A stretch of 64,000 nt of DNA, taken from NCBI GenBank assembly GCA_960531495.1, contig OY482846.1, positions 14,948,243 to 15,012,242 of the forward strand, written 5' to 3'. Under the pieces are notes generated by a model. The model did no database searches. It worked only from the letters and a program-made list of their open reading frames with translations, and was not told where the DNA came from. Position 1 is the first letter of the stretch, and each line of letters opens with the position of its first letter. This document shows positions 46,993 through 59,285 of the stretch, in pieces. Source of the DNA: Zeus faber (taxonomy: Eukaryota; Chordata; Actinopteri; Zeiformes; Zeidae). The position numbers and the translations under genes were made by a program.

Positions 46993-47157
46993 ATGGCGGC
47001 AGTAGATGGCGTCTCTGCATCCTCGTCTCCCTACGACCTCCTGCTAGACGTCAACAAAGTGTTGCTCGCCATGGCCGACACAGAGCTTTTGCTCAACTCT
47101 CCAGAGCTCAGCGGGGGGCTGTATGAGAACTTCTCCAGCCAGGAGGACACTCTCAGG
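46993..47157 (+). CDS. utrn: utrophin exon E35: spectrin repeat 16 start
   Basis: SSSPYDLLLDVNKVLLAMAD then TELLLNSPELSGGLYENFSS, equivalent to human [20 protein letters not shown]. 165 bp, phase 0/0. Repeat 15 (DMD exons 40-41) is absent between E33 and here, as in utrophin. Acceptor GCCACCAG, donor AGG|GTGGGG; next intron only 89 bp. Confidence 0.93.
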
Positions 47158-47246
47158 GTGGGGGATAAGTGTCCTCTTTATATATTTTCAATATTTTAAG
47201 GAAAGAAATGGTCCATATTCCTACTCTCTCCTAATGTATGTTTCAG

Positions 47247-47419
47247 AAGGTTAAGGAGAGTCTTGAGCGTTTGGGTGAAAGGGTGGCGGCGGTCCACCAG
47301 CGGCGACCCAATGCCATCCGAAACGCCTCCCCCGCCAAAGCCGTCCAGATCGGGGATGCCCTTACCCAGCTCAATGCCGAGTGGGACCGCCTCAACCGCT
47401 TGTACAACGACCGCAAGGA
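47247..47419 (+). CDS. utrn: utrophin exon E36: spectrin repeat 16
   Basis: KVKESLERLGERVAAVHQRR through QIGDALTQLNAEWDRLNRLY and NDRKE. 173 bp, the same as DMD exon 43, when the donor AAGGA|GTGGGT at 47420 is used; this also gives the phase 2 end that E37 needs. A second GT at 47424 (GTGAAA) would break the frame with E37. Confidence 0.93.
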
Positions 47420-48340
47420 GTGGGTGAAAAACAAAAACATACAACTTAGACACACAACATAGACGGGACATAGGGACAAAGTCTTCATTTATGTGCATTC
47501 ATATAGATATGTTGGATTTTGGTAGCCATATTGGATTTAGCATTGAATCCAGTCGGACAAAAAACGTTTTGTATACACATGTGTAAGGTACCAAATAACC
47601 AAAAAGCTCACTATATTATACATTTATAAACATGAAATTGGTGATGTTTTGGAAGCCATGTTGGATTTTGGCCATATTGGTGGTCCGCCTAAGTGCAGAA
47701 TCCACTGAGAAAATCTCAACCAATTATCGTGACAGATTTTCTGTTTCGGGGCCCTGTCTAAAATAATGAAGTGAGTGATTTTGAAAAGCAGTGATTTTTA
47801 ACATTTTTTATATCAAGGACCCTCAAAGGACTCTAAAGCAGGAAGTACACTTAAAGACGCGAGAACAAAAGGTGTTAGAACCACCGGAAAACATTGTCCT
47901 AGAACACCATCGGCAGAATACTCAATAAGAACTCTACTGTGAAAGAAGCACAAACTCAACAGTGAGAGAACGTTTATATAATGATGGAAAAAGAAAAAAT
48001 TGTGATGATGCAATGTTCTTTATTGACGGTACCCATATTTCCTCTAATAGTGACCGGGGATTTTATTTACCTCAACTGCCATCTGGGTGCTGTGCTTCTC
48101 AAAATACATCTTAAATAAACCTGCATTATTTCTTTTGTTCTGTAACCCGGGACACGTGGACCACAGATCCCTCTCCCTCCATTACGCAATCCACTGTCCT
48201 GATCCGAGGCGGAACGTCCCTTAGTTTAAAATGTTTGTATTATACAAGTAAAAACGAACAAAAGCAATAGATCTAAAATAAAAACACGGTAAAACCAGAA
48301 CACAGGAACTGCGTGGCGCAGCACTGGAGGAGGACAAAAA
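47420..48340. other. intron 36 first part, nothing recognised
   Basis: Short repeated words such as GCCATATTGGATTT and GCCATGTTGGATTTTGGCCATATTGG (47520-47680) only. No gene. Confidence 0.5.
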
Positions 48341-49458
48341 ACACACAGATTTAGCCTTGTTTACCATTTTTTTATTTGAGTACCAGTTAATATTTGAGGA
48401 CATGTGGTATATGTAAAACATGCTCGAAGTGTTGCGGCTCTGGAAAAAAAAAACTTAAATATGGACCAGACCACCAATTTTATTTCACCCATATAGACAG
48501 GTAATCTCATTGAGACACGGTGTCTCATTCTCATCAGAGACCTGGTCAAGACAACAGCAGCAATACAACACAAAGTTAGAGACACAACATTCAATACAGA
48601 AACAAAATAGAACAAAAATCGTGAAAGTGACGAGTGCAAAAGTGCCAAAGTGGTAATCCAATTTTAAATACTATGTACAAGAGCAAACCCCCACAGACGC
48701 TCTCTCCATATTTCTTGAAAGTAGTTTTAAATAACCTCGGGGAATTATGCTGGACAGCTTTGGTTCTTGCTGTACTGTAGCGTGTTTGAGGTTGAGGGGA
48801 CAGAGTAGGAGAAGGCCCTTTTTACCAAATTCTGTATGGGCTGAGGGGATGGAGAGATTGAAGCCCTGGGAGTGTAGGCTATAGCAGCACTCTTTACATG
48901 ACATGTAAGTGGCTAAATACTGTAGGTGGGCAGCAGTCCAAGGATGGTTTTATAAATTAGGTTATACCAGTGCAAAGTTCTGTGCATGAATAATGATGAC
49001 TAGTTGATTAAAGAATACAGAGTACAATGGTGTGTGAGGGGTTTACAATTGGTTATGAATCTCAGAGATCCGTGATAAACAGCGTCCAACAGATGAGGAA
49101 AGTGAGCTGAGGCGTTCGTACAAAACAAGTCCAGAAGAGGCAAGGGAGTGGCAGCAGTATGTCTTTTCCTAGCATTAAAGGAAAAACAAGATTTGTTCCT
49201 CAAAAATAAGCTCAATTTCAATTTCCCTAAAAGATGATCAATATGAAATTTTAAAGAAAGGCTTTCATCAATTGTGATGCCTAAACATTTGTAGGTGGTC
49301 ACAGTCTCAATAAGCTGAAAGCTGGCATCATATTTTCGTAAGAACATGGCCTTGGTTTTAATTGCATTTAACACCAGTCTGAGGTGAAACACGTGTGACT
49401 GAATGGTATCAATAACTGTGTGAATAACTGATGGAGTAATTAAGCTGCAGTAATTCAA
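48341..49458 (-). mobile_element. non-LTR retrotransposon, reverse transcriptase C-terminal fragment and tail
   Basis: Minus-strand frame 49458-49000 reads HVFHLRLVLNAIKTKAMFL, TYKCLGITIDESLSLKFHID and RNKSCFSFNARKR, typical of the RT thumb region of fish LINEs (LVLNADKTKxM...YKYLGIxIDxxLSF). The rest to about 48340 looks like its 3' tail. 5' truncated. Confidence 0.8.
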
Positions 49459-49559
49459 ATAACAACTAGACTCCCAATTACACTATTGTGGTACTCAAAA
49501 TATTTTCCCAAGGTTGCCAGGTCTTAGTCGGTCTTAATTAGTTAGCTGCATATACTGTA

Positions 49560-50311
49560 CATAAACAACAATCAGAGTTTTCCTCTCTGCAACTTGTAGT
49601 CTCATTGAAGTGACCCTCTCATCCACTGGGACAAACTCCAACTGTGCGGCTGCCAGCGGGGGACTTGTGACTAAAACGGAGGGGCCAGGGGATTAATTGG
49701 GATTGGGCCTATATCTATTTGGTATTGCTCAACCTCACACACTAGTTCAGGCTCTTTCCCCCACAGACAGGTGACATTCCACATACCAAAAGCCAGAACG
49801 TCTGGAACAGCTCCGCCCGTTCCCCTTGCCCGTCAGCCATTGCACCTCACCCCTACACTGCATCTTGCAGGTGGTGAGCCCAAACGATGGTCCTACATAG
49901 TTTTTCAGGCTGGGCCCAGGTGGGTTACGTGGGCTACCTGGCCACCAGGTGCTCGCCTGCAAACACCTCTCCCAGCCTTGGCTCCAGGAGTGGGTGACCC
50001 TATGCTGGGCAGGGTAAACTTCATGTTCACCATGTCTTAGGAGTGTTGGTATTATGTTAATCTGAATTCTCACCATTGACCTGTTTGCTTTGGGAGAGCC
50101 TAACGGGAGCATGAAGCTCCTGAAGACATCGCTCTGGTGGATCACTGAAACTCGCACGCCCTTCCACCACGACAAGGCTACAATCCAGAAAGAGCAAAAA
50201 AAATCAGAACATTTGAATTTGGATATGATCTGACCAAATTGGGGAGACATTAAAATGTCAACTTTCCAATAATTGGGAGTTAACATTAGTAGATAAGTTG
50301 GACACACAATC

Positions 50312-50340
<29 letters not shown>
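49560..50340 (-). repeat. interspersed repeat (LINE-like), untyped
   Basis: Words such as CACAGACAGGTGACATTCCAC and GCAGGTGGTGAGCCCA resemble a common fish LINE read on the other strand. A minus-strand open frame spans it (50340-49747), but it starts in a CA array and I assign no protein. Ends in a (CA)n tail at 50317-50342. Confidence 0.4.
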
Positions 50341-50346
<6 letters not shown>

Positions 50347-50667
50347 CCTGGCGACCTTGATTGTATCAAAGTAAGTCCTCTAGCATAAACAATCTCGCAC
50401 ACGTATTATTTTGTGTCTTGCATTATTTTATCTTCACCCACTTTCTAGCTCACACAGAAATACACACACATTCATGAACAATCTGGTGACCTTGATCGCC
50501 AGGAAACAATTCCTTGGGCTTAAACAGTCGTTCATCTGCTAATTACAGCATTTGAACATAACAGGAAGTACGTTTTCGAAGATGAGAGCGAAATGCTGAA
50601 ATACTTTGTACCTGTAATCACAGTGAACCTTCCGAGGTTACGAGGTTTCACAAGAGGGCAATATCTA

Positions 50668-50760
50668 TTTAATGGTGTAGGGCTGTAGATATTGCTCTAA
50701 TCTCATTCAAATTTGTATGCTTTATTATTTTTAATATTTTAAATTTTAATGCTGAAATTT
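50668..50760. repeat. AT-rich element, family D copy 2
   Basis: TAGGGCTGTAGATATTGCTC, CATTCAAATTTGTATGC and TTTATTATTTTTAATATTTT repeat the words at 11086. A G homopolymer follows at about 50765-50782. Confidence 0.5.
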
Positions 50761-51253
50761 AGTTGGGGGGGGGGGGGGGGGGATCTCCAAAAGCTTTTTA
50801 TTAAAAGATGTATTTAATTTACTTTAGTTTCCTGCTGCTGCTGCGCAGATTGCAGATTGCTTTTGAAAAAATTCCCGCCTTCGTTCTCATGGCCCAGTGG
50901 CAATAACATCTCAACCTGTGTCTCTGTGTGTCTGAGGGCCCTGAAAATGCCACTCAGGTGGCGTGTGGCAGGTGGAACTACCATAAGGACATTAAGTTTT
51001 TATTCTTTTCAAATGGGGGTGGGGGGGGGGGGACATGACAAATATCAAGGCTTTCATGTCTAAGATGGAGGAAAAAAAAAAGGAAATTGTTTATTAAAAA
51101 TGTTGGGATCAGTGTAACTGTTATATATATTATATAAGGGCTAAATTGGTTTACTGAACACAACTAGCTATGGTGGTTTATCAAATTCACCAATAACCTT
51201 ACGGATTACAATTCATGAAAATTAATGCAGGATACCTGTTGTGTTGTGTTTAG

Positions 51254-51386
51254 GAGTTTTGACCAGTCCACCGGGGAGTGGAGGGTCTTCAACTTGGACA
51301 TGAACGACCTCAACCAGTGGCTGACGGACACTGAGACACTGCTGTCCCAATGCACTGGACAGGACCTGGACACAGCAACACTGCAG
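51254..51386 (+). CDS. utrn: utrophin exon E37: spectrin repeat 17 start
   Basis: SFDQSTGEWRVFNLDMNDLN then QWLTDTETLLSQCTGQDLDT, matching human [22 protein letters not shown]. 133 bp (DMD exon 44 is 148), phase 2 to 0. Acceptor GTGTTTAG, donor CAG|GTTAGC. Confidence 0.95.
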
Positions 51387-51391
51387 GTTAG

Positions 51392-51530
51392 CTGTCTGCC
51401 TGTCTGTCCCTCTGCCTGTCTGTCCGCCCCTCTGTCTGTCCCTCTCTCTTTCGCTCTGCCTGTCTGTCTGTCCCTCGGTTTGTCTATCTGTTCCTCTCTG
51501 TCTGACCATCTGTCCCTCTCTACTACAACA
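51392..51530. repeat. (TCTG)n-like tract after the E37 donor
   Basis: Degenerate CTGTCTGTCC repeats for about 140 bp. Confidence 0.85.
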
Positions 51531-51834
51531 GTGTTGACATTGCATGAAGAAATTCTTCAAGTAAACCAACAATACCTGATCATTTACAAAAAAAACCCAA
51601 TTAGACAATTTGTTCAAGGCAAAAACAAATCGTCGCTCTGTAATTATGTGACTATAATGTGTTTACTCTGGTGATTAAAGCAGCCGGGGGGTGTTGTATG
51701 TGGGATAACTGGATTTTCTCCCCGAGGAGGTAAAACAATTAAAGTGCTATAGTGTACTTGATAAACAAAATCTAGACAGCTTCATATCTGGAGTGGGGGA
51801 TAAGAAGATGTGTAATGAAGTGTCATAATAGAGA

Positions 51835-52445
51835 GAGAGATTTATTTGTCACATACAGTACATATCCATATGTTCATACATAAATGTAGTGAAATGTCTT
51901 TGCAACGCACCGAGAGATTATGCACAATAGTTCCTAACCGAACATAATAGCTAACCTAATTCCTACCTTGCTAACAGATTCCTAAAACTTAATGCTTTTA
52001 GTGAATTGAATAATAAAAATAATAAGACTCAAAAAGATAATACAAAGTGGGGGCACAAAATAGAAGGCAGTAGAATTATGTATATGGGATAGGCTATTTG
52101 TATATACAGATATGTTCAGTAAAGTGCATGTTAATAAAGTCCGTATAGAGATATACAGAACAGTATACAACAGTACGACACATAACACCGAACAGAACAG
52201 CAATGCAGCACAGTATGCAGTAACCCAGAACAGTGATACAGTATGAAGTACAGTATGTGAGTGTCTCAGTGCTCTTCGTTAGGCCCCCTGGTGAGTTCAG
52301 CATTGACAGTTCTTATGGCTTGCGGGAAGAAACTCCGTCTCAGTCTCTCTGTCCTCACTGTGTGGCTGCGGAGGTGCTTGGCTGACTGCAGGAGCTGGAA
52401 CATTCCGTTGTTGGGGTGGTGAGGATCCTTCATGATGGAATGCAT
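51835..52445 (-). mobile_element. LINE 3'-tail-like repeat
   Basis: AGAGATTTATTTGTCACATACAG at one end and GCTTGCGGGAAGAAACTCCG, GTTGGGGTGGTGAGGATCCTTCATGATG at the other are words I know from fish non-LTR 3' regions. The opening words recur near 53262 (TTTATTTGTCACATACATTT). Confidence 0.55.
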
Positions 52446-52465
52446 CGGGAAAAATACTTTTTATT

Positions 52466-52615
52466 TTTTTTAAACCTGCGCTGTCAGCATGGCTTGGCAT
52501 AAAGCAGAGTATTTGTGTGCCATTGCATCAAGGACCAAGTTTGTGTGGAGTGGAGTTCAGTTTCTCAACCTGCAATGTCACTCTTTGTTCATTCTTTAAT
52601 CATCCTTAACTGCTT
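52466..52615 (+). repeat. short interspersed repeat, family A copy 3
   Basis: T-rich run, AAACCTGCGCTGTCAGCATG, GAGTATTTGTGTGCCATTGC, TTCTTTAATCATCCTTAACTG. Third copy of the family. Confidence 0.72.
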
Positions 52616-52958
52616 GCAATAACTCCATCCTGTGGAAGACCTCTAGGGTGTCAAGCACAGCTTTTTTTGTGACACAGAATCGCCACGAATACCCCTCTTT
52701 GAAGAACGATCTTACCATGTTCTGGTCTTTAAACAACTAATCATCATTGCTACCCCAAGAGGGTGGAATCCCCATAGATGAAACAAATAAACATGGAACC
52801 AAAAAACATGTACATGGAAAAATGTAAACATAAAAACATCAGACATGTATAGACAAAGAAGTTAAAAAGTCCAGGAAAATTGGAGCAGCAATTCAGCATG
52901 TGGCCTCTTCCTGTGATAGCTATGGCAGTAAATGAGGGAGTAAAGAAGAGGTATGCAA

Positions 52959-53101
<143 letters not shown>

Positions 53102-53341
53102 GCCCATGACCTGCCCATGGGGAGACGCAGAGGAGAGAACAGAAACAGCGTGACCAGAAATTACAGAAAAATTGTGGATTTGGAAACAAATTGTCTATTT
53201 TTGTTTTTTTAAACCTTAATAGATATTTCGGCTACATTAAGTCATTCCAGGATTTCAAGATGTTTATTTGTCACATACATTTACATACAAGTAAACATAT
53301 GTAGTGAAATGTAGTGAAATGACATTTTGCTGGCACTTTTG

Positions 53342-54757
53342 TTCAAAGCAATTTCCATGTTTGTCCATAAATTCAAATATCAAGGGCTTGTTTTGATCGT
53401 AAATTCACAGGGTTCGTTTTGATCGTAAATTCTTACGTGTCTTGAACACAGCATCTGTAGGAGTAACAGTGGCAGAGAGTCCACCGTGGTTTCTAGCGCA
53501 GATAAAATTCTGCCAGGGACTATGATCGTGGTCACTGAAAACTCCGAAAGATAAGCAAGAGATCGCGATTTAGGAGGATTCTTCTGTCGTCGAGGTATTG
53601 TTTAGGTTTTGTCGCGTTTATACTTGGAGTAGCAGCGTCGCTGTCCGGCTTTGTGACAAAACTCTTATAACCAAGCGCTGCGCCCAAGTCGGATAATGGC
53701 AGGGAAAACCCTTGTTTTTTCTGGCATCATATTGGTGACATTCTTATGTAAACAACCACGCATGTAAACACAACGGACAATTCTCAAGGTCAGAAAAATT
53801 ATCGAGGTCATGTCCATTTGTACGATAAGTCTATATAGTAATTATCACGACAGGTCTAGAAATGGCTCACTATATTGATTCTGTATCGACATCGATTGAT
53901 TCTGTAACAATGACAATTGTTCCCGACTTTTCAGTGTACCATCTGACCTGCATTACTGTATAAAAATATTTCAAGGGACAAAAAGTCTAAGGTTTTAATT
54001 TTATTTTCTATAAACAAGATAAATATTGCTTTACCAAACTCGCAGATTTTTATGGAGATTTTTATTTAAAAAATATAGAAAATAACTGAAATACAATACT
54101 CCTTAACACATATTAAAAAAAAGTGTACAATTCTATCTCAAACAAAGTGCTTTTTGAGTGTGAAACAATTAAAATATAGTGGATGGAAATCAATTAATTT
54201 GTGACTCGTGTGACAGAGTCGCAGAGTATTGCATTTAGGTGCAGGTTGTATAACTTCTAAACAAAGTAGCGATATTCTGATTGTGATTCTGAAATTGAAA
54301 TGAACTGAATCGTATTGGATTATCTTTTATTTTTTATTAAACAAAGCCATATTTTTTTAAATAGTAAAGCTACATTTTCATTCTTTTGAAGTGTCGTTAT
54401 CATAGAGAACGGTGCCTACTTCACTAGCAGCTTCTGAGCTCCTCGACGTTTCACACTTTGTAGTCGCCGGGAGTGATCAGGCGGAACAGGAATTGATGGC
54501 TCAATTAGCTGAGTCACCCCTAAGCAGGCTTTGCGCTCTTCTCTTCCTCCTTTACGGCTCTGTCTTGGCACCCAAAGTCTCTTTTGCCCTCGCGTTGCAG
54601 CTCAGATCTTTATTTGCCACAAATCACGGCGGGGAGATTTCGGATATCAGTCCGGGGGATTTTCGCCCCGAGCAAATGAGCTCACGCACCCTGATCGATT
54701 CTCCCTGTCCTCCTCATCCCTCTATCCATCTCTCTCTCTGTCTTTTCCCCCCTCCAG
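53342..54757. other. intron 37 last part, nothing recognised
   Basis: No exon or named repeat. The open frame at 54412-54786 ends in the E38 acceptor tract and has no family resemblance. Confidence 0.5.
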
Positions 54758-54933
54758 GAGCTAGACAAAAGCCTGGCAGGCTATGAGTGCACCCTGGACA
54801 TATTGACCTACACAGGGGAGAGGATGGTCGGGCTGATGTCGGTCCCCGACGGGTCCCTACTGGAGGAGAAGCTGGCGTCCCTGGGCATGCGCTGGAAGGC
54901 CATTGGCCGCCAGCTCCGGGAACACCAGCGCAG
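54758..54933 (+). CDS. utrn: utrophin exon E38: spectrin repeat 17
   Basis: ELDKSLAGYECTLDILTYTG through LLEEKLASLGMRWKAIGRQL. Human equivalent: [20 protein letters not shown]. 176 bp, the same as DMD exon 45, phase 0 to 2. Acceptor CCCTCCAG, donor CGCAG|GTGGGA. Confidence 0.95.
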
Positions 54934-55130
54934 GTGGGAAATGAGGCGGAGATAAAGAACTTATCACCAGCTTTAGAATCCGATCTGACAGAAAATCACA
55001 GATTTTTATTCATCCGTCTCAGTGGTAGGTTAGCGGTGTCATTTGGTTTAAATGTTAGCTCCATCGGCGGTTTACAGCTGCAATATAAATGTAAATGCTG
55101 CGGCATTAGGGGGAAACAGTGGATCCTAAT

Positions 55131-55257
<127 letters not shown>

Positions 55258-55259
55258 AG

Positions 55260-55386
55260 TGGAGACCAGGCACTGTTGGACCTGGTGAGGAGAATAGGGG
55301 AGCTCTCCCTCTGGCTGGAGGAGGCAGAGAGCACCGTCACCTCCCTGCCAGTTTCTGCCACTGACAAAAACCTCAAAGAACTCAAG
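55260..55386 (+). CDS. utrn: utrophin exon E39: spectrin repeat 18 start
   Basis: GDQALLDLVRRIGELSLWLE then EAESTVTSLPVSATDKNLKE, a helix with the conserved WLEEAE. 127 bp (DMD exon 46 is 148), phase 2 to 0. Acceptor lies at the end of a TG array; donor AAG|GTATGG. Confidence 0.94.
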
Positions 55387-56048
55387 GTATGGCCGTAGGG
55401 GCCATTGGCAGCACCTTCCTTCCTGTCAAAGGAAACAGTTGACACTTCTGTGATCCCTGGCTCGGGCCGATGCCCATTTTAATGACCCAAAACCTTAAGA
55501 TCAATGGTTCTCAAATGTTCTCTGTTCGGGATGCACATTTTGTCCTCAGGCGTTTTGGAGATTCTACAAAAAAGGTATTGCGTTAATCCAGAATGCTTTT
55601 ATTTTGTTTTAACAGTAACACTGCTTTTAAAAGTGCACAGTCAGTTTTGCTATCAACTACTGCATGACGCTATGATGCCACCTGTCTTCATATGAGGTCA
55701 TGACAGCCATACACCACAGTTGGAAATAGTGTTACAGTGTTAAGCCAGGGACCAGCAAAATCCTTATACGCACCTTGCCGAAAAATAAATTGTTGGATTA
55801 ATTCCACTACATAATCATTTACTTTATTGTCTGACCTTAAAGAAAGCTGTTATAACAATAGTTCATAGAATCATCTAGTTCACAGCCGGCCCTGTTTCTC
55901 TAAAATAACTGATTACCTTTAATACTTTATTAAATAAGAGAGACATGATTTGTCTTTAATTTTGTTCAAATTTGTCTGACAAAGGTTTTACAAAGTATTT
56001 ATTTGGAGTCTCTGATACTCTGTTATATAATTTCTGCACTCCTTCCAG
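55387..56048. other. intron 39, nothing recognised
   Basis: No gene or clear repeat seen. Confidence 0.5.
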
Positions 56049-56198
56049 GCCCTGGCTGAGGAGATGGACTCCCAGAACGAGCGTCTGGGCTGGCTGAACA
56101 AACACGCCCCCCAGGTCCTCTCCAGTCCCAGCGTGAGTCCTCAGGAGCGGGACCAGCAGGTCGCCAAGCTCAGAACAATCAACCTCAACTGGAGCAAC
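56049..56198 (+). CDS. utrn: utrophin exon E40: spectrin repeat 18
   Basis: ALAEEMDSQNERLGWLNKHA through QERDQQVAKLRTINLNWSN, matching human KLKWLNRTE and LRTVNMTWN. 150 bp, the same as DMD exon 47. Acceptor CCTTCCAG, donor AAC|GTGAGA. Confidence 0.95.
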
Positions 56199-56683
56199 GT
56201 GAGACTGCAGCTTCTAAACTATCTAGTCCAATACAAGTTTTTTGGTTCAACAAGTATCATGTATAGATTGTCAGTCTGTGGTCAATAGAACATAATAATT
56301 ATCATATCCTTGTTTCTCGATTAGAAATGCATTCTTGCTTTTAGGTGTCAATTATATAAGATTCAACATGTTCAATATCAATTTTTGGTTTTGTCTCTCA
56401 AATCTCTCAGAGGTCTTCAGGGGTCCCAAAATTAGGGCCTGAGAAATTTGTCCCAAGATTTGATTGGAACCGACAATCTTGAAATATATTAAATGCCTTG
56501 ACTCCTATCCCTGAGATATTACAGAACCAACTTGATATGTGTCAGAGGGGACAGAAACCTGGGTCCGTATCAGGTTTGGGTATTTTCTAGATCCAGACCA
56601 ATCCCATAATTGAAATTAAAATGTGTTTTACTTCATTTTACGAACTGCCTTTGCCTTTACTGCCTTTCGACAGCCTTAAGCTG

Positions 56684-58372
56684 TCTCCAGACAGCTCCAG
56701 TGAATAAAGCCAAAAAGCCCCTTTAAACCAAGTCTCAACTTGGCCTGACGGACTGTGATTGGGCCACTTGGCTATCTTAAGGCCCGCCCCCCAGTATATA
56801 TACTGGGTCCCCGCCTGTCACACTTCCTCTTTGCCTATTGCTCTCTGCTGGTGAAGCAAGCCCTTCTTAATTGAAGGAAAAAAAGAGAGGAAAGGAAAAA
56901 ATTATGTCGGCTGTGGACTTGGGGGCTGCGCACGGGATGTGCACGCTGCACATGTCCAGCAGGCATACTCACCTGTTGTGCGTCCACTGTCTCGGCTGTG
57001 CATGCGCGGAAACGGTGCTGTCGGACCCGTTCGTTTGCGTCGATTACTCGAGTCTGCCGTAGGGCTTTACTCAAAAAAATCGATATTGCAATATATCGTG
57101 ACGTACTCCTTACTGATGCGCACATTGATGCAGATGCTTCTGTGTTGATATGGCAGAAAATGCTGTGACAGCAGTTTTGGAAAAAGTCACCTATGGTGCA
57201 GTGCACAAAAGGGATGGTAATTTAGAAAAAAAAAAAAAGCTCTGGGGTTTGGGGACCTCACCCGGGGGGCTGCGTAAGCTGTCCTCATACGTGCACCACC
57301 ATGAGTTGTATTTAAAAATTTGATTGTATAGGCTATTTTTCCTTTATCAATGCAACAAACAAAATTCATATATTTTGAACTGTTCAAATTATATAAAGTC
57401 AAGTGAAACCAGAATATTCTTGTTGCATCAACACAGCAAAAAAGGCCATTTGTGATCCACTGCAGCAAAACCCGCTATCTCTCGCATTTTCTAAAATCAC
57501 CAGGAGCAGCCAAATAATTTGAAAAAAATATTTGCTTGATTTGCACAAGTGACACCTTGTTTGGAAGCTCTGATTCTTCACTTTCAAATGATGTGGGGAA
57601 AAAAAAAGTCGAAAGCCACCAAATGTACCTAAAACATGTGGTGGGTCACGTTTTAAGTTTAAAAATTAAAGAATATTTTATTTGCATTCGTTAACTCTGG
57701 GATTAGAAACTGAATATTTTATTCCACTTTTAAGATCTCTGGGTCTGAATTTGAAGTGTTTTAAGTTGTGTGATCCTTAAGGCTTTGCTGTCACGAGGGC
57801 TTTCAGTTGAGGATATGTCTGGTGCTACATTCTGGGCTACCCCACACATGTTCATCACATTCTACAGTCTCTATATGATGGTGTCAGCACTGGCTCATAT
57901 TGTTTTGATAGCTGCCAGGTGTTGCTTACAGAGTTACGCTATGCGGTAGAGCGTGATCTGCCAGTTGGTTGGAATGGAGGACCCGCACACTGGGTTCTAT
58001 GTCCCCTGCCTTTGGGGTCTTGCATAGGACACATCCTTTCTGACCTCACTACAGTGATGGTAGTGGGTATACAATATGGCAGAGCAAGAACTCGAGTTTG
58101 AAATGAAGTAAAACGTTTGGGTTGCGCTACAGCCCTGGTTTTACGAATGAAAACCAGAGTTCTTACCGGTGGCCTCACTGACCAGCTCGCTCAAGAGCTG
58201 AATATGTCAGAGGAAGTATGACAGGTGGTGACCCAGTATATATACTGCCTTCTGATGGGTACCAGAGTGGCCCAATCACAGCCTTTCAAGACCAAGTTGA
58301 GGCTTGGTTTGTTTAAAGGGGCCTTCAGCTTTATTCATTGGCGTTTGGAGACATCTTAAGACATAGTAAGAC
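56684..58372 (+). mobile_element. DIRS-like retroelement with long inverted repeats, mostly deleted
   Basis: The ends (56684-56832 and 58208-58372) are inverted copies sharing CCCCTTTAAA, CTCAACTTGG, CTGTGATTGGGCCAC, CAGTATATATACTG and CACTTCCTC. Inside the left end a start codon gives MSAVDLGAAHGMCTLHMS and HLLCVHCLGCACAE, a Cys/His pattern like the N-terminus of DIRS gag-like proteins. Reverse transcriptase and recombinase are gone. A stretch near 57540-57590 resembles 60718-60770. Confidence 0.75.
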
Positions 58373-58626
58373 CTCTCATTCTTCATTTGTCAAACCAGGG
58401 TTGTAGCACAACCCAAACATTTTCTATGCTCCTAAAATGCTGTTTTCCTAGCCTGTCAATGTTGGGTTGAAAAGGCTAAGAATAATAGAAAGATCCAGAA
58501 ACTGTTTAGGTCTCTGGTCGCCCTCAGATAGTCTAGTTCGGAAAGATCCCTGAATACTTCTACCCTCAACCTTGTGAATCATTCATCAATCATCTCCCTG
58601 GCTCCTCCGCTCTCCTCACCCTCCAG

Positions 58627-58779
58627 GTGACCCAGGAGCTGCTGGACAAGGTGGGAGAGGTGGAGTCCAACCTGCAGAGCCACAACGTCTTCCAGGAGAG
58701 AATGGACCGGCTGAGCGACTGGGTTCTCGTCACCCACCAGACTCTCACCGCTCAAGCCCTCAGCCCTGTCCAGGCTCAG
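58627..58779 (+). CDS. utrn: utrophin exon E41: repeat-19-like, DMD exon 48 counterpart
   Basis: VTQELLDKVGEVESNLQSHN then VFQERMDRLSDWVLVTHQTL. It aligns by position and helix pattern with DMD exon 48 (QLNHLLLWL region). 153 bp, phase 0/0. Mammalian utrophin, as I recall it, has no matching exon. Acceptor CCTCCAG, donor CAG|GTAGCC. Confidence 0.88.
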
Positions 58780-58841
58780 GTAGCCCTTAAAACAACTGAG
58801 AAGAAAAAGAACCGTGAATGTTTTTTTGGGATGGTCTTAGA

Positions 58842-58973
<132 letters not shown>

Positions 58974-58977
58974 AAAG

Positions 58978-59079
58978 GCTCTGGAGACCTCCATGAAGGA
59001 GAGGAAGAGGGAGCTGGAAGACATGCTGGCTTGTTCCATCGAGCTGCAGAGACGACAGCAGCTCCTACCACAGGAAAAG
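58978..59079 (+). CDS. utrn: utrophin exon E42: repeat-19-like, DMD exon 49 counterpart
   Basis: ALETSMKERKRELEDMLACS then IELQRRQQLLPQEK. DMD exon 49 reads ETEIAVQAKQPDVEEILSKG, the same pattern. Choosing the acceptor GAGAAAG|GCT gives 102 bp, equal to DMD exon 49, and keeps phase 0 with E41; the AG two codons earlier (58974) would not. The acceptor has no pyrimidine tract, only the TG array. Donor AAG|GTCTTT. Confidence 0.87.
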
Positions 59080-59285
59080 GTCTTTGTTGCCATAGTTATG
59101 CTTATTTCTAAAGCTAATTTGTAGCACACAATTTAAGCGATTCATAGTATCAACATTGTAAGGCTGTAAAGGTAGTTTGTTTAAAGCTTTGATTCGGCTG
59201 TTTATATTAAAGTACAAATAGGCTCAGGAATATTTTTCAATGGATATTTGTTTGTTTATGTATGTACTCCTTTCCGGGTGGATAG

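Noticed and set aside
47247-47462. E36 extended through KNKNIQLRHTT to a stop, as an alternative 3' end
   Set aside because: The donor at 47420 gives the family length of 173 bp and the phase needed by E37; the extension is simply intron sequence without a poly(A) signal seen.
49747-50340. 197-residue minus-strand open frame
   Set aside because: Starts in a CA array and covers an interspersed repeat; no protein family recognised.
58974-59079. E42 starting at 58974 (GTGAG|AAAG)
   Set aside because: It would put E42 out of frame after E41; 58978 gives 102 bp and phase 0.
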